Positions 23,003-35,348 are shown, numbered from the stretch's first letter. The stretch is DNA of 64,000 bases from Lasiosphaeria ovina (GCA_033439765.1 JAULSN010000002.1:2914001-2978000), one strand, 5' to 3'. Made by a program: numbers and translations. Notes: generated by a model not told the origin, from the sequence alone.

Positions 23003-24992
23003 ATGGTCTATTGCGGAAAGGCGTCCCTAGGTTGTCAGAGCTGTCGAACAAGAAGAATCAAGGTATGCCCCCGAGCCTAAGTCTAGCTCTAGACTCAGCC
23101 CCGCCCCGCCCCGTACCTGATGTACTCTTCCACAACCATGGAAAGCTCCATGGTTGGCTCGGGCGACTTCGAGACTCGGGACACCTAAGCCTCGGGCCGG
23201 CCGGCGTGCTACCCAGTCCCACAAACTCGGCACCGTCCGCTTCGGCCAAAGAGAGAAGGACGTTCGTTCCCTGTGCTGACTGACGCCGCCTACCATGTAG
23301 TGCGACAAAGTCCGCCCACACTGTACGCAATGCGTCCGAGTCGGCAAGCAATGCCCCGGATACCGAGATCAACTCTCGTTGATGTTCCGGGATGAGAGCA
23401 CCAAAGTCATCCAAAAAGCCCATGCTCAGTGGGGCGTGGCCGAGTCCCCAGAGACGGGGGAATCATCTGACTTGTCTCCAGCGTCGGCCTCTTCGAGCGC
23501 CTCCTCAAATGGCAGCCGGGCTTGGATGCTTGACCGGGCGAGGCACGAGTCTCTCCCGCCGCGAGATGGCCACATCGTCTTCCTAGCAAATATGCACGGG
23601 GAAATCGATGCTACCAAGATTGACAAGGCTGTCCAGTTCTACATAGAACGCTATGTCATTGGGCTTCCTGACGAGCCCAAAGTCGGCCAGGAGCTGCAGG
23701 GAAAGAAATGGGCGCACACCCCAGAAATACGAGACATCATGGCAGCTGTTGGGCTTGCCAGCATGTCTAACCTCACCGGCAACAAGGAGTTGTACATACT
23801 AGCCAGGGAACAGTACGGGCTGGCGCTTCGGCACATGGCACTTTCGATACGAAATTCCAAGGGTGCGCTCGACTTGGAGGTTGCCATGCGCATGGTTGTC
23901 ATGCTGGCCCTGTTTGAGGTGAGAGATTGCGCTGTCCTTTACGGCCCGCAAGGACCGAAGCTGACTGCTCTGTCATTGTGCTTTCAGATGATACGAGGGC
24001 GTGCGCAGCCCATCACTGCTACTGCCCGAACCCATCTCATGGGCGGCGCGGCATTGCTGAAGAGTGTGCTTCCCTTCATCAAGTCGCCGGCCGACGGGGT
24101 ACGCGGCCTCTTGCAGATGTGCTTCTCAATGTTGGGATCGGTGCAAGGCTCCTTGCAACAGCTCTCGACGGAACCAAACGTGCTGATTCCCACACAAGCC
24201 AGTCTCTCTACGACCGAGAGCCTGTTGCCGAGCACCTTCTTTGACTGGATTGAGGCTGGCGGAAGCTTGAACTCGACCCCGGATAGGCCAGCAGCTGAAC
24301 TAATCAACATGGTCACGCGATTCGTTCAGCTTTCCATCTCGGTACGCAGCCGTGGCTTTGGCGACAGGCAACCTAAGACAACCAAGATGATTACAGAGCT
24401 CTTGGATCTCGACGGCCAGCTCGAGGCTTGGGAACACGGCCAAGAGGGCGTGTGGGGTTTTGCCGAAAAGAAGGCAGATGCCGGCTTCTTCCCGCCTGAA
24501 GCGGTACTAGATGGCTGCTACCACGTCTACAAAGACATGTGGGCGGCACGTGTTTGGAACCACTACCGCTGGGCTCGTATCATGTCGAGCCAAATGCTGC
24601 TCGAGAGCGTGGAGCGCTTCCCCAAGAGCAGCCTCCCGCTTGTCTCGGCCGCGCAGCAGCGGCTCTCGCTGGACACCATTGCACGCGTGGCCAGGGACTC
24701 TTTGGTATCCATCCCGACCCATTACCGCCACCCGGGCCTGGAGCGCGCCCACTGCGAATACTTTGACCAGACCAAAGGCGGGGCTGGGATAGGCGCGGCA
24801 GGCATTCCTTCCCTGCTGTTCCAGATAAAAGTTGCCGGCGCGGCACCCGGGGTCCCTCACCACCATCGCGCCTGGGCGTTGGCTATGCTCGAGACCATCT
24901 GGGCGAACTCGGGCATGTTTCAAGCCAAAGCTCTCGCCGAGATGCTTTATAAGGCCAACGACGAACATCTGGTGAAGGAGGAGCCGAAATGA
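23003..24992 (+). CDS. Zn2Cys6 fungal transcription factor (560 aa)
   Basis: The exons are 23003-23062, 23301-23918 and 23988-24992. The first 20 codons sit in a separate exon: the 238-nt intron cuts the zinc cluster between K20 and C21. Joined, the cluster is C11-X2-C14-X6-C21-X6-C28-X2-C31-X6-C38, followed by PGYRDQLSLMFRDE. That wording is typical of the Zn2Cys6 subfamily with a large C-terminal fungal-specific domain (DUF3468/Fungal_trans_2 type). The rest of the protein is the helical, membrane-free regulatory domain (about residues 100-550). Intron 2 (69 nt: GTGAGA, CTGAC, TTTCAG) is a multiple of three and stop-free, so an unspliced form would add 23 residues. The protein is nuclear. 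Target genes cannot be inferred: the nearest neighbours are a G3BP-like gene and an exoribonuclease, not a metabolic cluster. Confidence 0.9.
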
Positions 24993-25721
24993 CGTGTCTG
25001 TCGCCTCAACGAGGCCGGTGGGAGAATTTTGTCTTTGCCCGTGTTTTTATATCTGATGTGCAGAATGGCCGGCTGGCGTATTTATACCCCTTGTACGATA
25101 CAATATGTGGCTTTGGCTTTGGTGTAATGGGTCAGGAGGGGCTTTTCCTCTTTTGTATTTTATTTTGAGCTATTCCATCGAATTGTTCTTGGGAAGGAAT
25201 AGGGCAATATGACGCCCCATAGGGAAACGACGACTTGACCCCTAAACCTGCCATGAAACCCTTACCAGTATTTTATTCTAATCAGTATCCGTGCTCCATA
25301 GGAAACAGACCGCTACTTTCACCATCGGCAGGAATCACTGGCCTCGGCAGGTCGTCCAGCACTGAATGCCGTCATGATGGGAAAATGACGTTTCTAGAGC
25401 GAATTCAAGCTACCTAGGGTATCTATGCTGTCGCATATTGTTTATTGTATTCCCTCTTCCTCGCTTGATCCTCACGAGGTGTTTGACAGCACATTAGTCG
25501 TCTTCAGTACACCATCAGCGGCTCTTTACCGGTCATGTTCGAAACCAAATCTGCCATCTCAACTCGGTCGTTTTTATCCTTTCATCTCATTGCCAGCTCA
25601 AAGCATCCTCACATTCTAGCAATACGGCAAGAATGTCGATCAATTGCTAGTTTCTTCGTTCCGGTGTTTTTTCCCGCAAACCTCTGGTCAACCATCAAAC
25701 ACCAAACCTGAGAATTAACTG
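24993..25721. other. Intergenic, no gene seen
   Basis: 3' flank of the Zn2Cys6 gene and promoter of the PARN-family gene. No coding signal was found. Confidence 0.5.
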
Positions 25722-27722
25722 ATGCTACCATTGCCGGCGAGTATAAACCTCTATAAGAAGACAACACTTTCCGTATCGCGAAGGACCCTGGCGCTGAACT
25801 TCAACAGAAACGCTGTCTTGATACGTTGCGGAGCTCCCCTGGCCATGAACGTGAACCGCCTTAACTTCTGGCAGGTCTTGCCTACGGTCCTGGAGGCCAT
25901 CGCCGACGCCGAATACGTTGCGTTCGACCTCGAGATGACAGGCATCTTCACTAGACGGGACCATAGGGTAGCTGACCCGACGCTCGAAGACGTCTACCGA
26001 CAGGCCAGAGAAGCCGCCAAGACGTACCAGATTCTTCAGTTCGGCCTCACCTGTTTCCACTACGATGACCAGCTCCAAGGATACCGAGCGCGGGCCTTCA
26101 ACTGCGACCTCTCTCCCATGTTCGTGGGGAGCACGCCGGCCGACAAGGTGCTCGCCAAGACGACGGACCGCACCGTCTCCTTCTCGTACAGCTCCATGCT
26201 GTTCCTGCAGTCCCACGGCTTCTCCTTCGAGAGGGCCTTTGCTAGCGGCATCCCCTACCTAAGCCGAACCGAGGCCCGTGACGCCAGTGGCGTCTACCTC
26301 AAGAACAATCCGCGAGACGTGCAGGCTAACATGGTGTTCGACGTTGAGGGTGCCGACATAGAGACTCGCAGGTTCTACGCCGCCGCCCGGACTAAGATAT
26401 CGGCGTGGCTGACGCAGGAATCCGACTCGGTATGTGCATGGATGGGCGTGAAGGCTTATTTGTGCTTTGAGCTGACTCTGCTCGTTCGATCCAGCTTCGA
26501 TTCGTCAACATCACGAACCCGTATGGAGGGAGAATGACTAACCTCCAGATCAAACTCGTCTACCAGCTTGTCGAGACCGAGTTCAGGATGTGCCGTGCCT
26601 TCACCAGAAACAACAGCGAGCTCATTCAGATCGTCGAGCTTGAGGTTGAGAGTGACCAGAGGGTTTGTCATCGTTGTTTCTCTGGGAAGTATCTCCCCGA
26701 TAATCACCTACTAACATGGGCATCAGTACTGGAAACAAAGACTCGACAGACGGCAAGAGGCACTGGCCCGACAAACCGGTGAGCAACGACAGAAAAATAC
26801 CGCGCCGTTGTCCGGTCCGAAGAAAGCTAACCCCCTCAAACTAGCATTCCGATATATTGTCGAGGCCCTCACCGGCGGCGAGTTTGCGAACGAGGTGGAC
26901 GCCGTGCTCAGCCTAAGCTGGCCTGCGGGCGCGAACGGGGGCCTGCCGGGCGCCAGAGAAAGTCTCCGGGCGCTCGAGGCGAGACTGAAGCGGCGGCGGC
27001 CGGTACTAGTCGGCCACAACCAGCTCTACGACCTCTGCTTTCTGTACCAGGCCTTCGTCGGGCCCCTGCCCGCCAGCGCCGCCGATTTCAAGACGGAGAT
27101 CCACCGGCTCTTTCCCCGCATCGTCGACACCAAGCACCTAGCGTCCTCGTCGCCCCCCGGGGCAGCCCAGCAGCCGGTGGCGGGCATGGTGGCCGACAAG
27201 AACCTGGGCGAGCTGTACGACGAGGTCGCCCGCCAGGCTCTCCCGTCGTTCTGGTCCGACCACGGCTTCGGCTACGTGGCGGGCTCGGGCTCTGCCCGCG
27301 CCCACGAGGCCGGCTTCGACAGCTTCATGACTGCCGTCGTCTTCGCCAAGCTGTCCGCCGCCAAGCTGCGCGACGAGCCGCAGGCCAGGGTGTTACCGCT
27401 GAGCATAAGCGGCGGCGGCGGCGGCGTCCACAACATCATGATGGCGAGACCAAGCCAAGAGCCCACAGCGGCAGCACGTTCGCTGTCGCTGTTTTCCGAA
27501 CTCAACCCGTTCGCGGCCAAACCTGGTCGTCCCGCCATGGGCACTGGAGGTGTAGTAGCAGTCTCCGAAGGGGGTTGGGCAAAAGCAGACGGCACGGCGG
27601 CGGCGGACGTGCGCCGCTTCTGCCGCCGTGGCCGCATCCCAGAGTGGGAGACGCCGTTTTGGACACGGTACGGGAACAAGCTCCGCTGGCGCAGCGGCAA
27701 AGTCCTGGACCTTGGTGCCTAG
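25722..27722 (+). CDS. PARN/Triman-family CAF1-type 3'-5' exoribonuclease (601 aa)
   Basis: The exons are 25722-26429, 26495-26662, 26727-26778 and 26845-27722; the introns are 65, 64 and 66 nt. The CAF1 (DEDDh) nuclease residues are visible: D69 and E71 in FDLEMTG, D372 in VGHNQLYDLCFL, then H463 and D468 in HEAGFDSFMT. Relatives include poly(A)-specific ribonuclease PARN and fission yeast Triman (Tri1), which trim RNA 3' ends. Expected activity is removal of 3' adenosines or trimming of small-RNA precursors. The third intron is inferred: removing it joins LARQT to AFRYIVEAL, the expected family wording, but it is stop-free and a multiple of three. Residues 1-41 before the internal ATG at 25845 (M42) are basic with no acidic residue, like a mitochondrial presequence. 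The C-terminus (after about 490) is low-complexity except for a conserved-looking WETPFWTRYGNKLR end. Confidence 0.9.
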
Positions 27723-28425
27723 ATAGCTATCTGAACAGCGCATGGAGTGTCTAAGGAGGTAGCAGCCGGCCAGGCGACGGCGGGACTGCTTTTTATGTTT
27801 GTGTTTATGTTTGTGGCAGTTCATGTTCTCTGTTTAGTTGACGTGAGCGAGCTGTTTGTGTTCTTATTACTCCTAGTCTAGGAAAGAAGATGGACTGGAG
27901 GAGCGAAGACGGGGATAGATGATAGATACCTACCTACCTGCCTGCCATAGTCAAGCGATGAAAACATAAAAGAAGGAAAGTCAATACTAGCCAAGCAGAC
28001 CAGTTCCATGGAACGCCGAAGCAAGGTAAGGTAAGTAAGTACTGTAATACATAGTAGACATACATATCTAGCCCCCTTCGTCTGCCCCCCTCCTCTCCTC
28101 TTCTTCTATATAAATTACAACAGGGCCCACACTCGCACAAGATCAGCCCCGAGAGCATCAGATGAGCCTCCCCTGTTCTCTAGTTCTTGACCCCCTGCCC
28201 CGGCCTTTCTGGCCAGGCTTGTCGGTAGATCCCTAGGTAGTCTAGGCAGGTGATAGGTACCTCGACCGCCTCGAGCTAGCTAGCTAGGCACCACTCGCTC
28301 ACTCGCTACAACCGCCCACACATGCATACACAGACACACGAGCCCTGATTCTCCCCCTTTTTTGTCCTTGTCGAAAACAAGATATATATACATGCCCCCC
28401 CTCCAGTTCCAGTTCCCATCCGTCT
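27723..28425. other. Convergent intergenic region
   Basis: The 3' ends of the PARN-family gene (+) and mL46 gene (-) face each other. It contains TACC and GGTAAG tetranucleotide clusters near 27927-27945 and 28021-28042. No gene is seen. Confidence 0.5.
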
Positions 28426-29745
28426 TCACCTGGCGTCAAACATGTTCTCGACGCTCTTGTAGTAGTCGGGGAAGACGACGTCCTTGAGCTCGTCGCTCGT
28501 CAGCCACTGGAAGTCGGTCAGGCCGTGCAGGTTTCCCGCCAGGTTGGCCTGGCCAGCCATGATCCTGCCCTTGAGGAAGAAGACCTTCTCGGTGCGGTTC
28601 TGCTGCTGCATCTGGCGAGACAGCGACAGGTCCTCGTCCTTGTGTGTTATCCGCGGGGCGCGCACGTAGTGGGCCACGGGCACGCGGCCCACGATCCACG
28701 TGTTCATGTTGACGCCGGCCGACTCGGCAAGGGCGCGCGCTGCCGTCTGTTTGTAAAGAGGTTCGTGTTAGCAGACAATGGCTTGAAAGACTGTTGGGGG
28801 CAGGCATACCTCGTGCAGCGCCTCGTGCGTGAGCACGTCGGCGGTGGGGAAGACCCAGACGGTCGACTGCTTGCCGTCGAGCAGCCTGGGGGGCAGCTGG
28901 CGCTTGACGACCAGGTACAGGGTGCGGTCGAGGGCGCGGTCGAGGCGGCGCACGTCGTGCTTCTCGTCGGCCTCGGTGCGGCGCGGCATGGGGCGCTCGA
29001 CCGGCACGAGCTCGTCGACGGGGATGACCTCGCCGTCCTCGCTGATGCGGGACTGGGCGTCGTGCAGCAGGCGGTCGTACATCTCCTCGGGCGAGCTCGT
29101 GCGGCTGCCCACCAGCAGCTCGTCGTTCCACGCCGTGCGCCCGCGCGGGTTGTAGCGGCCAATGTCCTTGGCGGCCACGCCGTGGCGCTCCTTGAGCTTG
29201 ATGCGCCAGTCCAGCTGCGCCGCCGTGTCCGTCTTGAAGTACAGCTTGGGCCGGAACTTGGGCGTCAGCCGCTCGTTGAGGCGCTTCTGGTAGAGGAAGA
29301 AGGAGGACTCGAACGGCGTCAGCTCCCGCGTCAGCAGCGGCGGCCGCGTTAGGATCACGCCCGCCCTGATCCTGTAGCGCGTCGCAGCCGCGGCGGCGTC
29401 TGTGGGCGAGGATTCTAGGGAGGAGGACGACGAAGACGAAGGTAGAGTCGTCTCAGGGGAAGAGGCCGATGTCGCGCCCTGGACATAGAAGCGGCGAGCG
29501 GCGCTCAATGGCGAGGAGGAAGAGGCGGAAAGATATGGCGGTTGGCTTGCCCTGCATTGTGAGCATACCCTGGGCGAGTCTATAGCAAAACAGCAAAAAA
29601 AAAGCGAGTGGAATCGTCAGCCAAACACGGTCCGTCTCGTCAATGAAGTAGGCTCCATCTGAACTGAAATCAGTCGCCGGGCGGGCAATTCCTTACTCCT
29701 CAGCAGCGCCGACACGGCACTTCCTCCCCTGCTTGACGCCGACAT
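28426..29745 (-). CDS. MRPL17: Mitochondrial large-subunit ribosomal protein mL46 (379 aa)
   Basis: Minus-strand exons are 29745-29697, 29579-28810 and 28746-28426; the introns are 117 and 63 nt. The first exon (16 codons plus one base, donor GTAAGG) is short but restores a typical mitochondrial presequence: MSASSRGGSAVSALLR, then a serine-rich stretch ending in AARRFY. The mature part begins near YRIRAGVILTRPPLLTRELTPFE, the mL46 opening. A Nudix-like fold follows; its box (ALHETAARALAESAG) lacks the catalytic REXXEE residues, as expected for this non-enzymatic family. Yeast Mrpl17 (YmL30) and human MRPL46 are the counterparts. It acts in the mitochondrial ribosome, at the central protuberance. 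Intron 2 splits the Nudix-like box between E273 and T274. Without the first exon no ATG would precede the presequence, which supports the splice. Confidence 0.93.
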
Positions 29746-31196
29746 GATTGGGCAAAGGTGGCGGGACGTCGGTCTTTATTCTGGGCCGAGAGCTCTAGAG
29801 AGTGGTCGTTTCGGTCCTGGGGGATTCCTTCTCCAAAGACGGGGTCAGACGGCGACGACGAGACTGTTAAAACTGGACCGTGAACTTTTCGAGCTGCAGG
29901 GCTCCACCTTTTCCATCCTCAGGCCCCTGCCCATTTTCAGGTTCAAAGTTTCCGCGGTCCACCCACACCGCCTGCTCCGCATCAAACCGTCTACTGCTGC
30001 ACGTGAAATCTCACGTGCCCCAGCTCCAAGCCAACTCCACCCTACCATCCGACTTTTCCAGGCACAAGTGGAGCGTGTTGGGGACTTGGGGCACCGGCAG
30101 CCGGGACCGTAGGGGGGGTATTAATACGCCTCGCGCAGCTGCCGTTCTTCCTCCTCTTCTCTTCTCCTTTTTTTTTCTCACCATGGCATGAATCCTTATC
30201 ACCAGGTCCTGTTCCACCTCCCGAACGACCTGGTCATTAATCGATTGCCTAGAGAAAATTTCCCGAAAGCAGTCTTATTTTCGCTAGCGGCACCTGCGCA
30301 CCTTTTTACTGAAAGGCTTGCTCCTCCTACCGGGTTGCTGTTAGATAGTTTCTGCTTACAGTCTCGCTGTATTCGCACCACGGCTGTCCGTCCCACTTTC
30401 CTAGTTAGCTGGTCGATTTTGCCGTCGTCCGGACATCGTCGATTCTCTCTGCGAGCCTTTTCCATTCAAGTGAAACACCCAAAAAGAACTGGAATTGAGC
30501 AAATCATATATTTTGCCCTTTTTGCTTTTTGTGCCTGCCTCTCCTGCCAATCCTCTTCTGGAACATGGCTAAACCAGACAGTGATCAGCTGCAAGTGAAC
30601 AGAGCCGGCCATGTCAAAGAGTCGTGACATCGAGACCCTCAAACAATATATAATTGCTGAGCCGAGAGAACACCTGCCAACTACCCCGTACACTACCTTG
30701 GCTACATGCCCCGAACCTCGGACACACCCAAAGGCCCATTGGGCAACTCCGTGCTATTTACAGACAAATACGCTCCCTGCGATATGTCCTCCTCGCGCGG
30801 CCAACCCAAACCTCCCGCCGATTTACAAACCGTTACAAGAACACCATGACAAAGGAAAAAAGTACAAACTCCTGCCAGTATCGAGCATGCTTGGAAAAGT
30901 CGAGCTATAATGCGACGAGACCAAACGAAACACGGGACAACGCCCCGAATGTCAGCCTCCAGAAATGCCCGAGATAAAAGTAAATGCCCGATTGTGTGCC
31001 ATCCAGACCGTCTGTTTCGCCGCTGGGTATCTAACCAGATCCGCCCCATGTCCCTAACCGTCAAGATGCCGTGAAACGCCCCGCCCGTCGTTATTGAAAT
31101 CCCACAAAATCGTCAAATGTCGTTTCGTGGTCGTTGCTCGCCCAGCTGAAATGCAGACACATTCGCGTTATGCAAGGCCGCCGTTCAGGGATCAAA
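29746..31196. other. Intergenic, no gene seen
   Basis: Promoter side of the mL46 gene and 3' flank of the RING-PHD gene, both on the minus strand. Frames of up to 136 codons exist, but none looks like a protein. Confidence 0.5.
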
Positions 31197-33313
31197 TCAA
31201 GCCTTGAGTTTGGCGACCGCTCGGGTAACCTCTTTGGTTGCCATCGCCTCCCAGGTTTGATTGGCGTCTTCGCCGACTGTTGCTGGGTCCTTCACTTCTT
31301 CGTAGATTTTCCGCGAAATGTCGCGATTGATGGACGCATATTGCTCGGCCGTGAGCTGGGCGGATCGCCAGTGCGGCTTCAGCGCATTTCGCACAATTCG
31401 GCTAATTTCTTTCTTCATCTCCAAGGGCAACGTGGTTGCTGCAGGCGTGGCCGCTGCGGGCGAGTTTTCTGCAGGCGAAATATCCTGCGATCTCGATAGG
31501 TCGGCGATTTGGGCTCGCTGAGGTCGCGGCTGACGTAGCTCTAGTTCGCCCTTTTCTGGTGACGATCGGCCATCCCGCTGTGCCGCATGTCTATGCGGTG
31601 ACGACGACCTTGACTGCTTCGCCGGCGATGACGATCTCGTTGGCGAGAAATTCACCGGCGGGTAAACGGGCGCGATATACGAGCTCAGCGTCATCTGCGG
31701 CGAACCGGGGCTGCTGGTATAATTGGGGGGCGGGGTGAGAGACATCGCACGAGGGCTGCTATATCCAGAAGGCGAGGGCGAGCGACCAGGCGATGCGACA
31801 TCATGATCACGCTCACGCGGAATTGGCTCGTACAGAGCCCGTATGCCGTCTTCGTTTGGAGCAGTACTCATCTCGACTTCTTTCAGCAACGACGTTAAGA
31901 AAGACGGGGCCGCTTCGACTTGGGAGGGGCCTGCATTCGATGTTGGGGTCGAGCTCTCGGTTTCGACCTGATTCGAAGCGGGAGGCCCCTTGGCGGCAGA
32001 CGATGACGATTCTCCATTCTGCTGCGGAGGCAACCTTCGTGTGCGCGGGCGCTTGAGCTTCCTTTCGGGTTCGTGCTGCGGTTCATTGAGCTCGGGAGTG
32101 GCGGAACGCGACTTTCGCTTACGGGCACTGCCGTCGATCGCTTTCTCGAGGGCACCCCAAGCTATTTGCTCTTCTCGCGTCTCCTGCGGTGTAGGGGGCC
32201 GCTCGTGGTGGAACACGTTGGGAATATGGCTTGCGAAATCTCGTGCGCCCATGCGGCTGGCAATGTTCATACGCTGCTGCCAGCGCAGAAGCTCCTCCCG
32301 CTCCTGCTCTCTGATATGCTGGGTGCGACGGAGGCCCTCGGAGATGATGCCATCGTCGTTCTCATCTTGGAAGTCGAGATCGATACTAATCGCATCCCAG
32401 ACTCTTCCTGCAATGCGGCCCCAGGCTCCCTGCCATTCGTCCGACCGAGCCCGCTGCCGAGCCCGCCGCATACTGGCCTGGGTGCGAGAGACGCGATGCC
32501 GTGGACCGACACCAGCTCGACGAGCCACGGGCTCGAATGGACGCCCGGCTTCTGCCTGCACAAGCGCCCTCTCGTGGGCACATTCCATGCAGTACCAGCC
32601 ACCAGCAGGGACGCGATCCAGACCGATGCAGTACGTGTGATATGAGGCATCGCAGCTGTCGCAGAGGAGGAGTACGTCTTCGTTGTCTGCTAGGTTACAG
32701 ATCGGGCAAGGATTGCTCGGTTCCTGCTCCTCTGCGTCAACCAGCCATGCTCCCGGATCGAACGCCTGCGGATCATATTCGGCCACCTGTTTTTTGTCCT
32801 CGACTCTGCGAGTCAACAGATGTGCACCTGCGGTTAGAGAGATTACACGGTCAGTAAAGCTATGCACTGCAGCCCAGTTGTGCTGTATGATTCTCTTTCA
32901 GAAATCAACTGCTGAAGAGGGGAATGGGGGGACCAGGTTCAAGTAAAGGTATAATATGTACCTCCGATGCGGTCGTAGACATGCACCATATGAAAGGTCT
33001 GGCGGCAAATTGGACAGCTGTTTGCCTTTCCAGTCCATTCCTGTAGACAAGAGTCGTGCAGCACATGACCGCACACCTGAATTTCTGCAACGTTTTCATG
33101 ATCTTCGGATTTTGGCTGCGGCGTTGTGGTGCCGTTCAAGATGGCGAGTCCGTTGGCGGCCGCACCTGGTTCAACGGCTGGCTGGTCGTGCTCGTGCTCC
33201 TGAACCACTAGAGCAGCAGCTGCTGAAGAGTGGGCGACACCGCCTTCAGGTGGGGCAGCCGTTGGAGGTTCGACCTCCAGATTCTCGAGGCAGACAATGC
33301 ATTGATCAGCCAT
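31197..33313 (-). CDS. RING-PHD protein, Asr1/PHRF1-like (660 aa)
   Basis: Minus-strand exons are 33313-32962 and 32827-31197; the intron is 134 nt (GTACAT...GCAG). An N-terminal RING-H2 uses C5, C8, C81, H83, H86, C89, C100 and C103. A PHD finger follows with C158, C161, C173, C176, H181, C184, C197 and C200 (C4HC3). The middle is disordered with nuclear-localisation-like basic runs (KRKSR, RKLKRPRTRR). The C-terminal 80 residues form a helical region beginning LPLEMKKEISRIVRNALKPHW, resembling an Rpb1-CTD-interacting domain. RING plus PHD plus CTD-binding end is the plan of yeast Asr1 and human PHRF1, ubiquitin ligases acting on RNA polymerase II. The ligase role is inferred from the family. 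The loop between the second and third zinc ligands of the RING is 72 residues, far longer than usual. Start: the ATG four codons before C5. Confidence 0.9.
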
Positions 33314-35348
33314 CGTGTAGAGAAAGCTGCAAGTGCGTCGAAATATCCGAAATGTAGGGACGTCGGGAAGTCATGTATTAAATTGAATCCGCAATGGGAT
33401 TTAAACCGAGATCCGACGAAGGAGATGGTTCGAAAGGGTCCCGAGGCGAACAAATGTGCTGTGCTGCCCAGGCAAGAGCTGGGCGGGCAGTGGAGAAAGG
33501 TTACGGGTGTCGCTGTTGGGTGTTGTAAGTGGTGCCAGGCACCTCTGTTTTTGCGGAGCGGGAGGGAAGGCACCTGGGCTCAGGTGGGTGTCGGGAGTGG
33601 TGTGCAGTGTTGAGGGTCCCTGTGCAGTGGAAGCAGCCCAGTGAGGGGGGGGCGAAGAAGGGTAGCGGGAACGAAAGTGGGTTTGCGGTGCTTGCGCTGC
33701 GTGTGAAAGTGTGAAGAAGGGAAGAAAGAGTGCCACTGTCCACAGGCGGTTTTTTTTTTTTCGCGAAGCCCGCTTCCACTAGCGCAGCCGAGACACGGAC
33801 CAATCAGAGGGCTCTCGATTAACCAGGGGAGCCCACCAGTCAACTTGGGGACGGTTCCGGGGGGCCAGCTGACGACTTGAGTTCGAGTCTTGGAGGTGGG
33901 GAAGGGAAGACGGAGCGGTGCAAGTAACCCTAACAACGAGTCATCAGAATTGGGATGAGATGACTATGATGCCGTGCTGCGTGCTGCGTGCTGCGTGCTG
34001 CGTGCTGCGTGCTTCGTAGCAGGCGCTGTTGCTGTTGTTGATTCTTTTTTGACGCGGCCCAGTGCTCGAATGTGAGGTAGTCCATGAGCGTACCTTAGGT
34101 ATTCGTGCAGGACCTGTGGGTATCCCTGATCCAGAGACCTCTGAATGTCCAGTGGTTGAAGAGCACGGAGAGACAGAGGGTTTCGTGTTTGGCTGGTACA
34201 AACCCGTTTTGAGATCGTCAAGTCCGCCCTCCCGGGGAAATTCACCGTCTGGTCTGGCCGACTCTCTGCCGCCCCTTTCAATTACTTTTCGACTGCCCTG
34301 CCCCCTGAATGGCTAGGAGCGTCGTGAGCGAGCTGGCGCTTATTTATCTGCCCGCTGCCCACGTTGTAATTTAGCTTTTGAACAAATGGTACTCCTGCAA
34401 ATGACGGCTTCTCACAGATATGGAAACAGAGACAAACTAACTGGTAGTCGAGGGCCGGGTGTTCTTGTCCTCTGTCTGGTGTGAGTGCCCCAGTGCCCCA
34501 GTGCCCCTCTCTTGCCACTTCACCCAGAATGGATGGGGATGGGACGGGGGAGGTCGCGGAATCTTTGATGGAGATCCCGCCTGCAGAATCGAAAGAACCG
34601 GGAGCTCAATGACCAGATCCGCAACGAATGCCGGCTGACTTAATATCCCATGTATTCAATGGAACCTGTCGCAATAACGCCTGGGCGCTGCTAGAGACGG
34701 CACGTTGGGGTGTTCTCTGCCTTGAGTCACTCTCGGAAGTGTTTACATCCATACCTTTCGGAGTCCCGCTGCAGGTTCACTGCACGAATGTCCAGTGCAC
34801 CGGGGTGCCCCTTTTTGAAACATAGAATGCCATTCCAACACACACCGAAAACACCTCACTGTGAATATTAAAGACACAGCCGTGCAGCTGCAGACCAGCC
34901 AAACCCGGGGCGACAACCGTGACGTGGCACAGCAGCGTTTTAGTCGACGCGGGCCCGAGGCGGGGAGCACGGGCGGTCGTCATCGTCGCTCACCGAAAAA
35001 GGCAGCCAGAAAATGGCTCGAGAGCCGTCGCCTCCAATAGTAGGGCTTGTGAATTTTCGTGCATCATTGACAACGTTCTGAGGTATCTCGAGCTCTCAAA
35101 ATTAGAGAGCTTCTCATGACTGCTATCCGTCACCATCACCCAGTCGAGGGTATTGCCATGTCGCCGATTTACTTCGCGTCCGACCCGCGAGAGTAGCAAT
35201 GCGATGCGAAGCAGCGAACCGTCATTGTTCAAGGAAATCTCATTGATCAAGCCGCCGTTCCTATCGGCGGAAAGTGTATTGAAGAGCCTCCTTTGTCCTT
35301 TTCCCTGACACCCAAACTGAAAGTCAAAACATGCCCGCTTCTACCCAT
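33314..35348. other. Intergenic, no gene seen
   Basis: Promoter region of the RING-PHD gene and 3' flank of the eL43 gene. It contains a 7-bp tandem repeat at 33973-34013; otherwise no coding or structural signal is visible. Confidence 0.45.
33973..34013 (+). repeat. 7-bp tandem repeat (CGTGCTG)n
   Basis: Five to six tandem copies of a CGTGCTG unit, the last one diverged (TTC for TGC), about 660 bp upstream of the RING-PHD gene start. Confidence 0.9.

Noticed and set aside
33865..33900. GTTCGAGTC sequence resembling a tRNA B box
   Set aside because: No A box, acceptor stem or anticodon arm can be folded around it. No tRNA was recognised anywhere in the window.
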